The notes under the pieces: model-generated
The model's input: the letters and a program-made list of their open reading frames with translations, nothing else
Database searches by the model: none
Told to the model about the DNA's origin: nothing
NCBI RefSeq assembly: GCF_958298935.1
Contig: NC_084927.1
Span: 18,670,001 to 18,734,000 of the forward strand
DNA: 64,000 bases
DNA from: Phragmites australis
Lineage: Eukaryota; Streptophyta; Magnoliopsida; Poales; Poaceae
Direction of reading: 5' to 3'
In this document: piece after piece, positions 20,746 to 33,253 of the stretch
How the letters are laid out: each line of letters begins with the position of its first letter
How positions within the stretch are numbered: the first letter of the stretch is position 1
Program-made: the position numbers and the translations under genes

Positions 20746-21248
20746 TGTTAAAGCTGAAAGATGTCTTTAACTTACATGATCATTAGGTCTAACATCAGAC
20801 ATACCTAATTACGGAAGCATGAGCACATATCGTTGTTCGGTGACACCATCAGATAAGGATGAAGAGCGTGATCACGTTGGTGTAGGCATGGATGTTGGTG
20901 TATAATGGTGATGTAGATGATCAGTCGATGAAGAGTTGATGCTGCGTAGTCTGTCAGTGAAGCTCGGATGTAGCCAATGGCGATGGCGGTGGCGGTCTTT
21001 TGACCTGTTGACAACGCCCTTATGATCGTGGTAGGGTTTCGATATATTAGGGTTAGACAAGGCCATATGAGAACTTGTCATCATGGGCACCGGCTTCTCC
21101 CCTTTATATTCTGATGCTACACGGATCGGGACCACAATCAATTGTTGGTTGCGCCCCCGATCAAGGTACGTGGTGGGGACGAACTCCCCCTCATCCTCTC
21201 AGTTCTATTAGCCATAGCACGTTATGTGGCCCGAGATCAATACTAACA
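20746..21248 (-). repeat. 3' LTR of the copia element at 20746-26728
   Basis: It runs from TGTTAAAGC to CTAACA on the plus strand (503 bp) and matches 26213-26728 along its length, for example AGATAAGGATGAAGAG and TAGGGTTTCG. This LTR faces the IDD-like gene on the same strand. Confidence 0.9.
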
Positions 21249-24200
21249 TTCTCCCTTCGATAGTAAGGCAAACATCATAAGTTCACTATCAATGAAATAG
21301 CACATCAAGGCAAAGTGTTACAGCAGCTAATAAAATACCACTGAATCTCAAATATCTATAATATACCATTTCATCTCAAAATAAAACTTCATTATGTTTA
21401 ATGGGAGTTGGTTTGTTTTATGATCATCTTATCCAGAATCATAGGCTTTCCAATAAACCTACGCCGGCAACATGATCACAAAAATATATGGGGTGATAAG
21501 CCTTTAGTAAGTGGATCCGCAAGCATTAACTTAGTACTTATATGCTTGACACTGATTATTTGATCATGTATTCTATCTTTTACAACATGATACTTAATGT
21601 CAATGTTTTTTATAGTACCATTTGACTTTACTTGTATAGAAAAATATGGGTTGATTATCGCAATACAATGTAATTGGCTTTGAAATGTTGTCTACTACTT
21701 GTTATCCTGGGATAAAGATCTTCAGCCATACGACCTGCCCAGTAGCCTCATAACATGCTACAAACTCAGCTTACATCATTGACGATATCATAAGTGTCTG
21801 TTTGAAGCTTTTCTATGTTATAGCTCCTCCAGCGAGGGAGAAGATATAACCTAGTGGGATTTCTTAGTATCCACATACCCCGCAAAGTCTGCATCCGAAT
21901 AGCCAACAACTTCAAGATTATCAAATTTTTTAAATATGAGCATGTAGTTCCTAGTGTCCTGCAAATAGCGAAGGACTTTCTTAACGGCTTTCCAGTGGTT
22001 CGGTCCTGATTTGACTAATATCTGCCAAACATCCTAGTCACAAAAGCTAAATTGGGGCGCATACATACTTGAGCATACATAATACTTCCGATAGCTGAAG
22101 CATAAGGAACTGACTTCATCTGATCAGATTCATATTGGTTCCTCGGATATTAAAATGTCCCAAACTTATTGCCCTTAACAATAGGAGCAGGCGTGGCAAT
22201 AACTTCTGCATATTGTATTTCTTCAGTACTCTATCAATATATACAATATATTGAATCTTGGTGAATCTCAATGTCAATAACGTAAGAAGCTTCATCGAGA
22301 TCTTTCATATCAAAATTAGAGGAAAGAAATATGTGAGTCTCAAACAATATATCCTTATCGCTACTGGCCAATAAGATATCATCCACATAAAAAACTAAGA
22401 TGGTGAATTTCTCCCTTTAAACTTTACATAATGCAGTTATCAACTTTATTTCTCTTAAAGCCAAAATTTCAAATGACTTTATTGAACTTGAGATACAACT
22501 ATCTAGGCACTTGCTTTAGACCATAAATTGATTTCTTAAGGCGGCATCCCATATGTTCCTTGCATTCCAGGACACAACCTTCCGGTTGAGCCATGTAAAT
22601 GTTTTCTTCCAAGTCATCATTAAGGAATGTCGTCGTTATGTCCATCTGATGCAGCTCTAAGTCATAATGAGCTACAAGTGCCATAATGATTATGAAGGAG
22701 TCATGCTTTGTTTCGTAGACACATTTACAACCTACTATTTTGGCTCCGTCAGGGATTTGTACTAGGTCCCATATATCATTATCGCTCATAGACTTTAATT
22801 CATCCTTCATGGTATTAAGCTACTCAAACGAATGCTCACTCATCATGGCCTCTTTATACAAGTTGGGATCTTCTGCCTTCCCTATATCATTAATGTCTTC
22901 ATTTATGTATACGATATAGTCGCTCGGGATGGCATGTCTCCTGTCACAGTGCGATATCCTGACCGGTTCTTTAGGCATAGCGGGACCATGACTAGGTACT
23001 GCAGAGGACTATTGAGGCTCATCGTTAGGTGCATCATTAAGAGTTTTAGAGACCTCAATAGGGGGTGCATTTACGTTATTTTCTACTAAATGTGCAACCA
23101 CCTGGGGCACAGGGATATAGGGCTCTTGGATCAGCGATGTAAGAACATAAACCTGTTTCTCCTCAAGATCAACTTCTCTAGGCTCCAGATCCCTATTATT
23201 AACATGTCTTGTTTCTATGAACTTAGTGATCATGTCTGGACAGTAAAAGTGATACCCCTTTGATCTTTTGGGATACCTAATAAAGTGACAACTAACTGTC
23301 TTATGATGTAATTTCCCAATATGTGGATTAATGCTTTAGCTTCAGCTGCACAACCCCACACACGTAAATATTTCAAGCTCAGTTTTCCCCTAGTCCATAA
23401 TTCATCAGGACTTTTTTGGAACTGATTTAGTGGGAACCCGATTAAGAATGTGTGTGGTTGTCTTTAGAGCCTCTATCCACAGTCCAACTGGTAAATTATA
23501 ATAGCTGAGCATACTTCACACTGTGTCCATAAGGTTGCGGTTGCGTCTCTCAGCTACCCCATTCTGCTGAGGTTCACCAGGTGTAGAATATTGGGGTACA
23601 ATACCATTTTTCTGAAGGAATCTGGCAAAGGGACTAGGGATTTGCCCCTAAGGGGCATGTCTCCTGTAATACTCTCACCCTCAATCCGATCTCACTACTT
23701 TAATCTTTATGTTGTATTGATTTTCTACCTCAGCCTTAATATCTTAAAATTATTGAGAGACTCAGATCGATCCTTAATGGGGCAGATGTAGCCGTACTAG
23801 GAGAAATTATCAGTGAAGATAGTAAATGAATCAAAACCATCCATCAATGTCACAGGAAAAGGACTGCATATATCTGTATGAATTAATTCTAATAATCATG
23901 TGCTCCAAGTGGCCCTGTTATTTATTTTCTTAACGTATTTACCTTTAATGCAATCTATGCAGTGGTCAGAGTCAGAGAAGTCTAAGAGCTGAAGAATCTC
24001 TTCCTTAATAAGACGCTCCATTCTCCCCCTCCAAATGTAGCCTAAACGACAATGCCACAGTTTCGAAGAAGTCTCATTATCTGCCGTTCTCTTTCACTTA
24101 TGATTTACATCATAGACATTCAAAGATACTAAGGGTTCATTCGGAGGAATCATGTAAAGTTTGTCTTGTCTGACAGCATGACCTACAGTACTTGAATTAA

Positions 24201-24560
24201 AATTAAGAATGCACTTTTTGTTTCTGAAATTGCACTCAAATCTATCATCATCTAACATCAAAACTGAAATGAGGTTCCTCCTCATAGTAGGAACAAAAAC
24301 AACATTATTAAGTCGAAGAGTGAAGCCACTTTTTAGAACTAAGGGAAGTGATCCGACAGCTTCAACTTCAGCTTCCTTCCCGTTGGCCACTCCAAGACTT
24401 CACTCCCCCTTCTTTAGTGTTCTCACAACAAGGAATCCTTGCAGTGAGTTTGTAACGTGCATAGTTGCATCGGAGTCAATCCACAGGAATTAAGGGAGAA
24501 ATCAGTGTAAAGAGACTCATAAATAAACATTATTAAGTCATACTTAGAAAATTTTGTGAG
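21249..24560 (-). pseudogene. Copia pol remnant: protease, integrase, RT, RNase H
   Basis: From right to left on the minus strand: SLYTDFSLNSCG and DSDATMHVTNSLQGF (protease; the usual DSGA is DSDA), FVPTMRRNLISVLMLDD, KLWHCRLGYI (GAG-pre-integrase), LELIHTDICSPFPVTLMDGF (integrase, first Asp), then NDIWDLVQIPDGAKIVGCK of RT, MALVAHYDLELHQMDITTTF, and FYVDDILLASSD with the catalytic pair intact. RNase H traces follow to 21270. The frame is broken many times. Within RT (22720-22690) the text jumps from YETKHD straight to SFIIIMALVAHYD, so a block of about 30-40 residues is missing. Confidence 0.85.
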
Positions 24561-25349
24561 GTGCTTGATGCAATCAACCGTAGCGGCAATGTTGGAAGCG
24601 TTAACGACTGAATAAAAGATTTGGGCTAGACTAGAAAATCATCATAAAATAATATTTACACCAAATTAACCCTATGTTGGTCTGACTAAAGTCATGCAAA
24701 ATTAAATTCCAATCTGCATCACCGTTGGGCATAAAACAAAAAAGAATTTAATTAAACACATAAATTTGTATAATTACAATCAATGTTGGTCAGAAAATAA
24801 TTATGAATCTACATAAATTGACCATAAAATTCTCCAAAATAATGTTCCTGTTGGTTTCGATTTGTCTAGAGAATTAATCATAATTTTTTACCATTATATA
24901 TCATTAATTTTGGGCTATTTTTCATTAGGAAATTCCAGTGCAAATGGAAAAAAATTAATAATTCACTGGAAATCTCAAAATAAAAGAAAAGGGCCCAATA
25001 CTCTGGCCTTGTGGCCCTAAAAACTCTTACGCAGCCCAAAATCGCACTCCGCCCCATTTCCTCGGGTGCCCACGTGTGCGTCAGCCTAGCCGAGGGTGCA
25101 GCCCAGCTACCGCGCCTAGCCATCTTCAAAATGGCCAGCCTGAGAGTGTTTGCGCATCGTAGCCATTCATTAGGATCCGACGGCATGCCATCATTCTAGC
25201 TTAAATCAAAACTCTGGCACGGTGCCGGTCGCCCTAACCCTAGATCCCATTTCCCATCCCGTTCCGAGTTAGCCGCGATAGAAAGAGGTCGGTGGCTGTG
25301 AGAGCTCTGGCTGCGTCACTGGCGAGAAGGGAGAGAGAGAGAGACCATG

Positions 25350-25422
<73 letters not shown>

Positions 25423-26199
25423 AGCAGCACTGCTGCGGTGTCACTACGGGCCTACCCACTTGAGCCACGCGTGATGACGTGCGTCTCTGTAGGTTAGACT
25501 TGTGGCGGTGCTCACATGGTTGATGCAGACGTGGCAATAGGGAAGTCCACTGGTGGATAGATGAGCGCAAGAAACTGAAAGGCGGCAACATCATGATGGC
25601 AGAGGGTCAAGAGGAAGATCCGCGCATGGTCCACACCGAGAAGATGGGTCTACTAGCGAGAAGGATTCTGATGGGTCTCCATAGCAACATAAGGCACGTA
25701 AGTACTCCCCTGTCCTTTAGTTCTAGGGTTCATGAGTTGGCGCAAGATTTTGGATCTTAATTTGGGGATTTAGGGTTTCAGGCAATTGGGGAAAAATGGG
25801 GATTTTCCTTAGGTTTCATCCAAAAATGAATCCCTTCCTTCTCTATGCTACATGAAGCTAGCCATCTCGATTTGCCCCCAAACCGAGCAAAAAAACAAAA
25901 AATGGAAAGTACACACAAACATGTACGTAAACATGATCAAACCGAAAGTAATCGACTTTAAAACATGAATGTGTGCCTAGACCGAGAGCAATTTGAGACT
26001 AATCCGAAGCAAAAGGACTTAATTCATCAACATTAATCACGAACCAAAGAAAAATTAGGCATAATTGCATATGATCTGAAACAAATTCACTTAAACTGAG
26101 AACAATTAGAGCTAATTGGCCACTAATTAACATGATTAAGTTTAATTGTTCACAAATTGGCATCATCCAACATAATTAACCTTCTTAGGGGCTAACATG
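24561..26199. other. Copia leader region without recognisable gag
   Basis: Between the PBS and the protease remnant, where gag should be, neither strand shows gag motifs or a CCHC knuckle. Bases 24561-25200 are AT-rich. Bases 25200-25720 are GC-rich around a long GA microsatellite. Gag may have been deleted or replaced. Confidence 0.45.
25354..25417. repeat. (GA)n microsatellite
   Basis: An almost perfect dinucleotide run of about 64 bp, preceded by a shorter GAGAGA stretch at 25331-25343. The open frames across it are artefacts of the repeat. Confidence 0.95.
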
Positions 26200-26211
26200 G
26201 CTCTGATGCCA
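26200..26211 (-). other. Copia primer-binding site
   Basis: The minus strand reads TGGCATCAGAGC one base after the LTR end, against TGGTATCAGAGC for initiator-Met tRNA (one mismatch). Confidence 0.8.
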
Positions 26212-26212
26212 T

Positions 26213-26728
26213 TGTTAAAGCTAAAGATGTCTTAACTCACATGATCATTAGCCCTAACATCAAACACACCTAATTGCGGAAGCGTGAGGACATGCCATTG
26301 TTCGGCGATGCCATCAGATAAGGATGAAGAGTGTTATCACGTTAGTGTAGACGTGGTTGTTGGTGTAGAACAACGATGTAAATGATCGGTCGGTGAAGAG
26401 CATGATGCCATGTAGTCCATAAGTGAAGCTGGATGTAGCCGACGTAGTGGTGGCCGATGGTGATGGTAGCTGCAGTATTCAACCTGTTGACAACACCCTT
26501 TTGATCATGGTAGGGTTTCGGTATGTTAGGGTTAGGCATGGCCATGCGAGAACTTTTCATCATGGGAGCCGGCTTCTCCCCCTTTATATTCTGGCGTTGC
26601 ACGGATTGGGACCGCAACCAATTGTTGGTTGCGCCTCCGATCAAGGCATGTGGTGAGGATGGGCTCCCCCGCATCCTCTCAATTCTATTAGCTATAGCAA
26701 GTTAGGTGGGCCGAGATCAATTCCAACA
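26213..26728 (-). repeat. 5' LTR of the copia element at 20746-26728
   Basis: It runs from TGTTAAAGC to TTCCAACA on the plus strand (516 bp) and pairs with 20746-21248. Confidence 0.9.
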
Positions 26729-26924
26729 CTATCTACTATGAAGATACATGGTTGAGGCAGCTGCTAATTTGTGTGGTCCAGAAGAAAGGCTGACAACAAC
26801 CTTGTGGATGCAATTGCATCCTAGTCAAATGCATAACTACTTTACTAGCTATCTATGTCGTAGTTTTGAGCCCTTTTTCCTATGCTATTCTGATACTTTG
26901 TCTATCACTGGTCAAAGTCAAGAG

Positions 26925-27512
26925 TGTTGGACTTAATCCTTGTCATGGGCCTCGGAGACTCATTTCATGACAGTGTGAAAGCAAGGAGTTTCTATACAGT
27001 TCGTATACGGCTATAGCATCATTCGTATGTGTACAAAGTTCGAGTTGGAGTCGGATTGTGGGATGGTATGATCGTGTTAGGATTTGGAGTTAGCAGGTCA
27101 CTATAAATATGAGTTGTAATCTCTAATTTTTGTAAGCAAGACACAAAGTCGTGCAAGTCACAAGTTGAATAGAGTCTAAAATTTCCTCTAGAGAGTTTTT
27201 GCCTTGTTTTATTGTTCTCGTCAAATTTTTCCTATTTGATGATCTATTTGCTTCTCACCGAGTAGTACATGACTCAGGAGTAGCTGGGCGTTGCTGGTTG
27301 GTCGGCGTGATCGAGAGCAGCACATACACGGTGGATAGCTAAACTAGTCGTGGTCGAGCACGTACAACTAGTCGCTCAAGTTGGTCGTGACTGGTAGTCG
27401 TGAGTTAGCGTGCTCCCATCTTCTGGTCGCTCGGGTGGTTGAGAAGCCTGGTCGTTTGTGTTGTCGTGAATCCGGAGTGGTCACGCTCGTGATCTAGTGG
27501 TCGGACCCAACA
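26925..27512 (+). repeat. 5' LTR of the copia element at 26925-32415
   Basis: 588 bp, TG..CA. CTATAAATATGAG at 27102-27114 is a good TATA box for the element transcript. Confidence 0.94.
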
Positions 27513-27514
27513 TC

Positions 27515-27526
27515 TGGTATCAGAGC
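27515..27526 (+). other. Primer-binding site
   Basis: TGGTATCAGAGC lies two bases after the LTR and is the exact initiator-Met tRNA complement seen in many copia elements. Confidence 0.93.
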
Positions 27527-27554
27527 TCATAGTTTGCAGCACTAACTCGTGAAG

Positions 27555-28560
27555 ATGTCGATCGTACCTCGGGACGAGGTGGCGCGGGAGAGCGGCGGTG
27601 GGCCGTTCCTGTACCCGCAGTTGACGGTGACAAACTACACGAGCTGGGTGATTTGAGTGCAGGCGATGATGAAAGATCAAGGCGTCTAGGACGCAGTTGA
27701 GCCAGCAGCCGGTGCAGCCGTCGATGAGAAGAAGGACAAGAAGGTGAGGTCGCATTTCTTCCAAGCGCTCCCGGAGGATCTCCTTATGCAGGTGGCAAGG
27801 AAGAAAACTACGAAGGAGGTCTGGGATTATCTCAAGACAAGGTTTGTCGGTGCGGATCGTGTCAAGAACGCACGACTTCTAACATTGAAGAGCGACTTCA
27901 ATGCCATGTGCATGCAGGAGGGAGAGAACCTGAACCAGTACACCGGAAGGCTCAACAGCATGTCTGTCAGGTACGCAAACCTAGGGGAGATGCTCGACGA
28001 CGCTACATTGGTCAAAAAGCTGTTCGACACCGTGCCGAATCGATTCCTAAGTGTAATCACCGGGATTGAGCAGTTCTACGACCTCGATAAGATGCCGTTC
28101 GAGGAAGCCGTGGGGTGGCTTAAGGCGTTTGAAGAACGTACTCGCCCGCGTGCAACCGGCGGCAATAGCATCAGCGACAGCCAGCTCTTGTTCACTCAGG
28201 CTGAGTGGCAGGCGCGGCAGAAGAAGGATGGTTGCAACTCCTCATCAAGCAACAAGGGCAAATCCCACCTTGCTGCAGATAGCAGCAACTGTGGCCGGGG
28301 TGGTCGTGGACGCGGCAGATTCCATAGCAGAGGTGGTTGCGGCGGGATGTCGCGCAATGACGAGGAGAGCGGCTCGGGCGGCGGTTGCTGCAACAAGAGC
28401 CACATCAAGTGCTACAACTACTAAAAGATGGGGCACTACGTGAACGAGTGCAAGGCCCCGAAGAAGAAGGAAGAGGAGACACATCTCCCTTGTGCTGATG
28501 ACACCAAGCCGACCCTGCTACTCGTGGTAAAAGAACCAGCATAAGAACAGCAACACCAGC
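27555..28560 (+). pseudogene. Copia gag
   Basis: It starts MSIVPRDEVARESGGG shortly after the PBS. The UBN2-type gag core reads KTTKEVWDYLKTRFVGADRV, LNQYTGRLNSMSVRYANLGE and DLDKMPFEEAVGWLKAFEER. A Gly/Arg-rich basic patch and a broken CCHC knuckle follow (CYNY*KMGHYVNEC, 28410-28450, normally CYNCKKxGH). Stops include two near 27656 and 27688 where Trp is expected. The family role is particle assembly. Confidence 0.9.
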
Positions 28561-28619
28561 AGGGAGCCGTGCTATTGAATGAGGAGAAGTTGAAGCCGAA
28601 ACTGCATGACACAACGGAG

Positions 28620-31600
28620 GGAGGCTCCATCTCTGAGGTCTGGTACCTGGACAATGGGGCTAGTAATCACATGACCGATGACAGAGAGAAGTTCAGAGAG
28701 CTGGATGAAGGTGTCACTGGCAAGGTGAAATTAGGGGATGGCTCCACGGTGTAGATCATGGGCTTAGGGTCTGTCGTGTTTAGCTGCAAGAACGGCGACC
28801 AATGGCTGTTGTAGGAAGTCTACTACATTCCAAGATTGTGCAGCAATATCATTAGCCTTGGACAACTTACCGAAGTTGGACATAAGGTGATCATGGATGC
28901 TGAACATCTACATGTGTATGATAATGGTCCTGCATAGTTGCTAATGAAGGTAAGGCGAACTCCAAATCGCCTCTACAAGATCGAGCTGCATCAAGTGACG
29001 TCGGTGTGTCTCTTAACCAGCCTTGAAGACCCGGCGTGGCTTTGGCATGCGAGGCTCGGACATGTCAACTTCATTGCTATGAAGCTGCTCGTCGACAAGG
29101 GGATGGCGGCAGGAGTACCGCTGATCACACACCCAAATGAGTTATGTCACGGGTGTTTGCTGGCAAAGCAGGTGAGGCAGCCGTTCCTGGCAGCGGCAAA
29201 TTTCAGGGCAGAGAAGCCACTAGAGCTGCTACATGCTGACCTTTGCGGCTAGATCACACCTACGACACTTGTCGGTAACAGTTACTTCATGTTAATTGTT
29301 GATGATTACTCACGGTGGATGTGGGTGTTCGTGATGAAGTCGAAGGACCAAGCTTGCTCCATGTTCAGAAAGTTCAAGTTGCAGGCCGAGAACACAAGCG
29401 GGAAACGCATCAAGACGTTGAGGACTGATAGTGGTGGGGAATTTCTCTCTGCTGAGTTCACCCAGTTATGCGAGTAGGCCGGGCTCAAACAGCACCTCAC
29501 CGCGCCATACACGCCAAAACAAAACGCCATGGTGGAGCGGAGGAATAGGACCGTGATGGTGATGGTGAGGTCCCTCCTCAAGACCATGAACGTGCTTGGA
29601 AGGTTTTGGGGGGAGGCGGTGCGGCATGCGGTGTATCTGCTGGACCGCTTACCGATGAAGGCGTTGGATGAACACACCTCGTTTGAGGCTTGGAACGGAA
29701 GGAAGCCGCATCTAGCGCACCTTTGTGTGTTCGACTGCACTACAAACGCGAAGGTGACAACGCCACTTTTGAAGAAGCTCGATGACCGAAGCCAGCCGAT
29801 GGTGTATCTTGGCGTCGAGGACGACTGCAAGGCGCATCGTCTCTTTGATCCAAGGTGTGGAAAAATTCATGTAAGTCATGATGTTAAATTGAATGAAAGC
29901 ATGGAGTGGAGCTGGTGTACAAGAACAAGTGGCAGAGAGCCGTTTGATTTCGATGTTGAGGAGGCGATTAGCACTGAGCCGCCGGTGGGCAGTACTATGC
30001 CACTCGTGGATGGTCCAACATGTGTGCCAACGCCCACGACACATGATGATCAAGCTCCTTCATCGACTCTACTGGATGGTGAGGTGACGCTAGAAGGGCC
30101 AGTAACCAAGAGACGCGCTGCGGCATGCTCAACAGCCGCCTCTCCAACAACCCCCACCAATCTAGTGGTGTTGCCGACACCTGAATTGCCGGTGGATGAT
30201 CGGGCCACACCGCTATCGAGCGGGAACAACAACATAGATGAAGGGCCTGTTCGATACAGGCACATTGATGACATCATGAGAGATGCTCCAAGGGTGGATC
30301 TCGATGAAGACTTGGAAGTAGAGGTCATGCTCGTGGAGACGGAGGAGTCGTCTTGCTACCTTGAGGCTCTCATAGCGCTGCCGGCTGATCACAAACCAAT
30401 TGGGATCAAATGGGTTTACAAACTGAAAAAGAATTCAGATGGAGATGTGATCAAGCACAAGGCAAGGTTGGTCGCGAAGGGATATGTGCAGTAGCAAGGA
30501 ATCGATTTTGAAGAAGTGTTTGCACCGGTGGCTACGTTGGACACCATACGTGTCATCCTTGCTGTTGCAGCCAACCGAGGTTAGCAAGTTCATCATCTGG
30601 ATGTCAAATCGGAATTCTTAAATGGTGAGCTTGAAGAGGAAGTATACGTGACCCAGCTGTAAGGATTTGTAGTGAAGAACAAAGAGCATCTTGTGCTCAA
30701 ACTCAGCAAGGCAATGTATGGACTCTGGCAAGCGCCATAGGCCTAGAATATCCAGCTTGATAGAAGCTTAAAGCAACTTAGATTTGTGAAGTGTGCTCAA
30801 AATCATGCCGTATACACAAGAGGAACTGGCCGACATGGAGTTATTGTTGGAGTATATGTTGATGGTCTCATTGTGATAGGAGAAAGTCCAGAGGAGATCA
30901 TGGGATTCAAGCAACAGATGATGAGTGAGTTAGAGATGACCAATCTCAGATTGCTCAATTACTATCTCGGGATTGAGGTAGCGCAAGAATATGGGAGAAT
31001 TACAATCAAGGAAACAGCGTAGGAGAATAAGGTTCTTGGTTAATTTGGTATGCTGGATTGCAATCCCACAAAATTCCCCATAGAACAGAGGGCGCAGCTG
31101 CATAAGAATCCAGATGGACAACTGGTTGATGCATCTGAGTATCGTTGCATCATTGGTTGCCTAAGGTATTTACTTCATACAAAACCTGACCTTTCATTTG
31201 CTGTCGAGGTGGCAAGCAGATTCATGGAAATGCCTACGGTGATGCATTACAAGGCAGTAAAGCAAATTCTTCGGTATTTGAAGGGCACTGTGCATTATGG
31301 TATTGTATATACCAAAGGAGGAGAAACAGAGGTGATCACCGGCTACACAGATAGTGATCTGGCTGGTAACATGGATGACAGGAAGAGTACTGGAGACATG
31401 GCTTTCTACATTAATGGTAGCCTGGTGTCATGGAACTCGTAGAAGCATAAAACGGTGGCTTTGTCTTCCTGCGAGGCTGTGTTTATGGCGGCAACGGCGG
31501 CGGCATACCAAGTACTGTGGCTTAGAAGTCTGTTGGGGGAGCTGACAGGAGAAGAGCCCAAAGCAGTCAAATTATTTGTTGATAACAAATCAGTGATTGC

Positions 31601-31803
31601 TTTGATGAAGAATCCAGTATTTCATGGCCGTAGTAAACACATTGACACCAAGTTTCATTTCATCCGTGAGTGCATTGAAGAAGGCTAGATTGAGGTTGAT
31701 TTGATCTGTACGGAGGAGCAGCAAGCTGACGCTCTAACGAAGGTATTATGGGTGGTGAAGCTGGTGGTCATGCGACATCTTTTGGGAGTTCGTGATCTTG
31801 ACC
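28620..31803 (+). pseudogene. Copia pol: protease, integrase, RT, RNase H
   Basis: Protease has WYLDNGASNHMT (DSG or DTG changed to DNG). GAG-pre-integrase follows (LWHARLGHVNF, CHGCLLAKQ). Integrase shows LLHADLCG, LRTDSGGEFLSAEF and NAMVERRNRTVM, so D, D and E are present. RT runs KWVYKLKKNSDGDVIKHKAR, HHLDVKSEFLNGELEEEVY and VGVYVDGLIVIG, where the second Asp of YVDD is Gly (30861-30866). RNase H shows YTDSDLAG, SSCEAVFMAAT and DNKSVIALMKN. Ends of the longest open pieces are TAG at 28754, 29252, 29477, 30494, 31022, 31442 and 31688. The product would copy and integrate the element, but this copy cannot. Confidence 0.93.
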
Positions 31804-31810
31804 CACGACA

Positions 31811-31825
31811 ATATTAAGGGGGAGT
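31811..31825 (+). other. Polypurine tract
   Basis: ATATTAAGGGGGAGT lies directly before the 3' LTR, where plus-strand priming occurs. Confidence 0.85.
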
Positions 31826-31826
31826 A

Positions 31827-32415
31827 TGTTGGACTTAATCCTTGTCATGGGTCTCGGGGACTCGTTTCACGACAGTGCGGAAGCAAGGAGTTCGTATACG
31901 GTTCGTATATGACTATAGCGTGGTTCGTATGTGTACAGAGTTCGAGTAGGAGTCAGATCGTAGGATGGCACGATTCGTGTTAGGATTCGGAGTTAGCAGG
32001 TCGCTATAAATATGAGTTGTAATATCTAATTTTTGTAAGCAAGACATAGAGTTGTGCAAGTCACAAGTTGAATAGTGTCTAAAATTTCCTCCAGAGAGTT
32101 TTTGCCTTGTTTTATTGTTCTCGTCGAATTTCTGTTGTTTGACGATCCATTTGATTCTTGCTGAGTAGTACGCAACTCAGGAGTAGCTGGGCGTTGCTGG
32201 TTGATCGGCGTGATCGAGAGCAGCACGTACATGGCGGATAACCAAGCTAGTCGTGGTCGAGCACGTACGACTGGTCGCTCAAGCTGGTCGTGACTGGTGG
32301 TCGTGAGTTGGCATGCTCCCATCTTCTGGTTGCTCGGGTGTTCGAGAAGCCTGGTCGCTTGCGTTGTCGCGAATCCGGAGTGATCGCGCTCGTGATCCAG
32401 TGGTTAGACCCAACA
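31827..32415 (+). repeat. 3' LTR of the copia element at 26925-32415
   Basis: 589 bp, TG..CA, partner of 26925-27512. Confidence 0.94.
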
Positions 32416-32420
32416 AAGAG

Positions 32421-33164
32421 GTTTGTCGTTTGTGTGTCTATATATATTAGCGGTAGGAAAATTTAATGTTAGATGTGGCAGTATTTTTCACTGTAACTTT
32501 TATTTTGGTGGTGACTCTTATGCTCGAACCATTTGATATTTAACGCCGGCACTATTAGAGAAGCATTTGCTACTCTGCGGTCAGAGTACTTTTCTCTTCA
32601 CTTTTAATTGTGCATGCATGTCCTTTGATGAGCTCCTCAGGAAGGAATCTGCCGACCAAATCTCCAATGGGGCACAGGGGGAGCTCAAGATGTTGTATCA
32701 TGGCCGCTTTTGTTCCACATGCTGCATGTCTCGCGCGCGTTAGCTTTACGGGTTGGCAATGGCGCAATAATGCCTTGCATGCATGCACATGTTCTCCCGC
32801 GCGCGCGAGCTGGGAGAAGTTTCATGCATGCATGCTTGGGGTGCTGATCGAGAGCTTTATGGTAGGCCTAGGGTTGTCCGGCCGTCCTGTAACAAAGAAA
32901 GAAACCACACAAAGTGTGTGTGGAGGGAGAGAGAAGAAAGTATATACTATTCTGCTACAGCAATGGAGCTTCTTCTTTGGACCTTGCCTCGTTGCCGTTG
33001 CTCTTTTGCAGCTTCGATCTACTGCTTTGTGTATTGGGATCACTAATTGATATGTGGTTATTATTTGTCTCTCCTTAGTGCCAATGGATCTTATCCACTA
33101 TAACTTCATGCAGGGCATGCAGACTGACAAGCTCTGTTAATATATTTCCATGATTCTTCATCGA

Positions 33165-33253
<89 letters not shown>

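Larger units (their letters stand above)
20746..26728 (-). mobile_element. Ty1/copia retrotransposon, decayed, gag not recognisable
   Basis: Two related LTRs flank minus-strand pol remnants. Left (3') LTR is 20746-21248, right (5') LTR is 26213-26728. The flanks CTATA (20741-20745) and CTATC (26729-26733) form a 5-bp target duplication with one mismatch. Next to the right LTR is GGCATCAGAGCC (minus strand), the initiator-Met type PBS. Next to the left LTR is GAAGGGAGAA (minus strand), a polypurine tract. Domain order (protease, integrase, RT) is copia type. The element lies just upstream of the IDD-like gene and points towards it. Confidence 0.9.
26925..32415 (+). mobile_element. Ty1/copia retrotransposon, full length but with many stops
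   Basis: The 5' LTR (26925-27512) and 3' LTR (31827-32415) both run TGTTGGACTTAATCC to ACCCAACA. The flanking AAGAG at 26920-26924 and 32416-32420 is a perfect 5-bp target duplication. PBS and polypurine tract are in place. The two LTRs differ at roughly one base in ten over the first 215 bases, by eye, so it is not recent. Gag, protease, integrase, RT and RNase H are all present in copia order, but interrupted by at least fifteen stops. Confidence 0.96.

Noticed and set aside
25292..25594. Long RERERE/SLSLSL open frames
   Set aside because: Produced by the GA microsatellite on both strands.
29306..29830. Minus-strand frame of 174 aa inside the copia integrase
   Set aside because: Antisense of a recognised integrase domain.
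32570..33050. Small host gene between copia and the nest
   Set aside because: Frames on both strands are short, overlap RY-repeat motifs and show no recognisable domain or splice logic.
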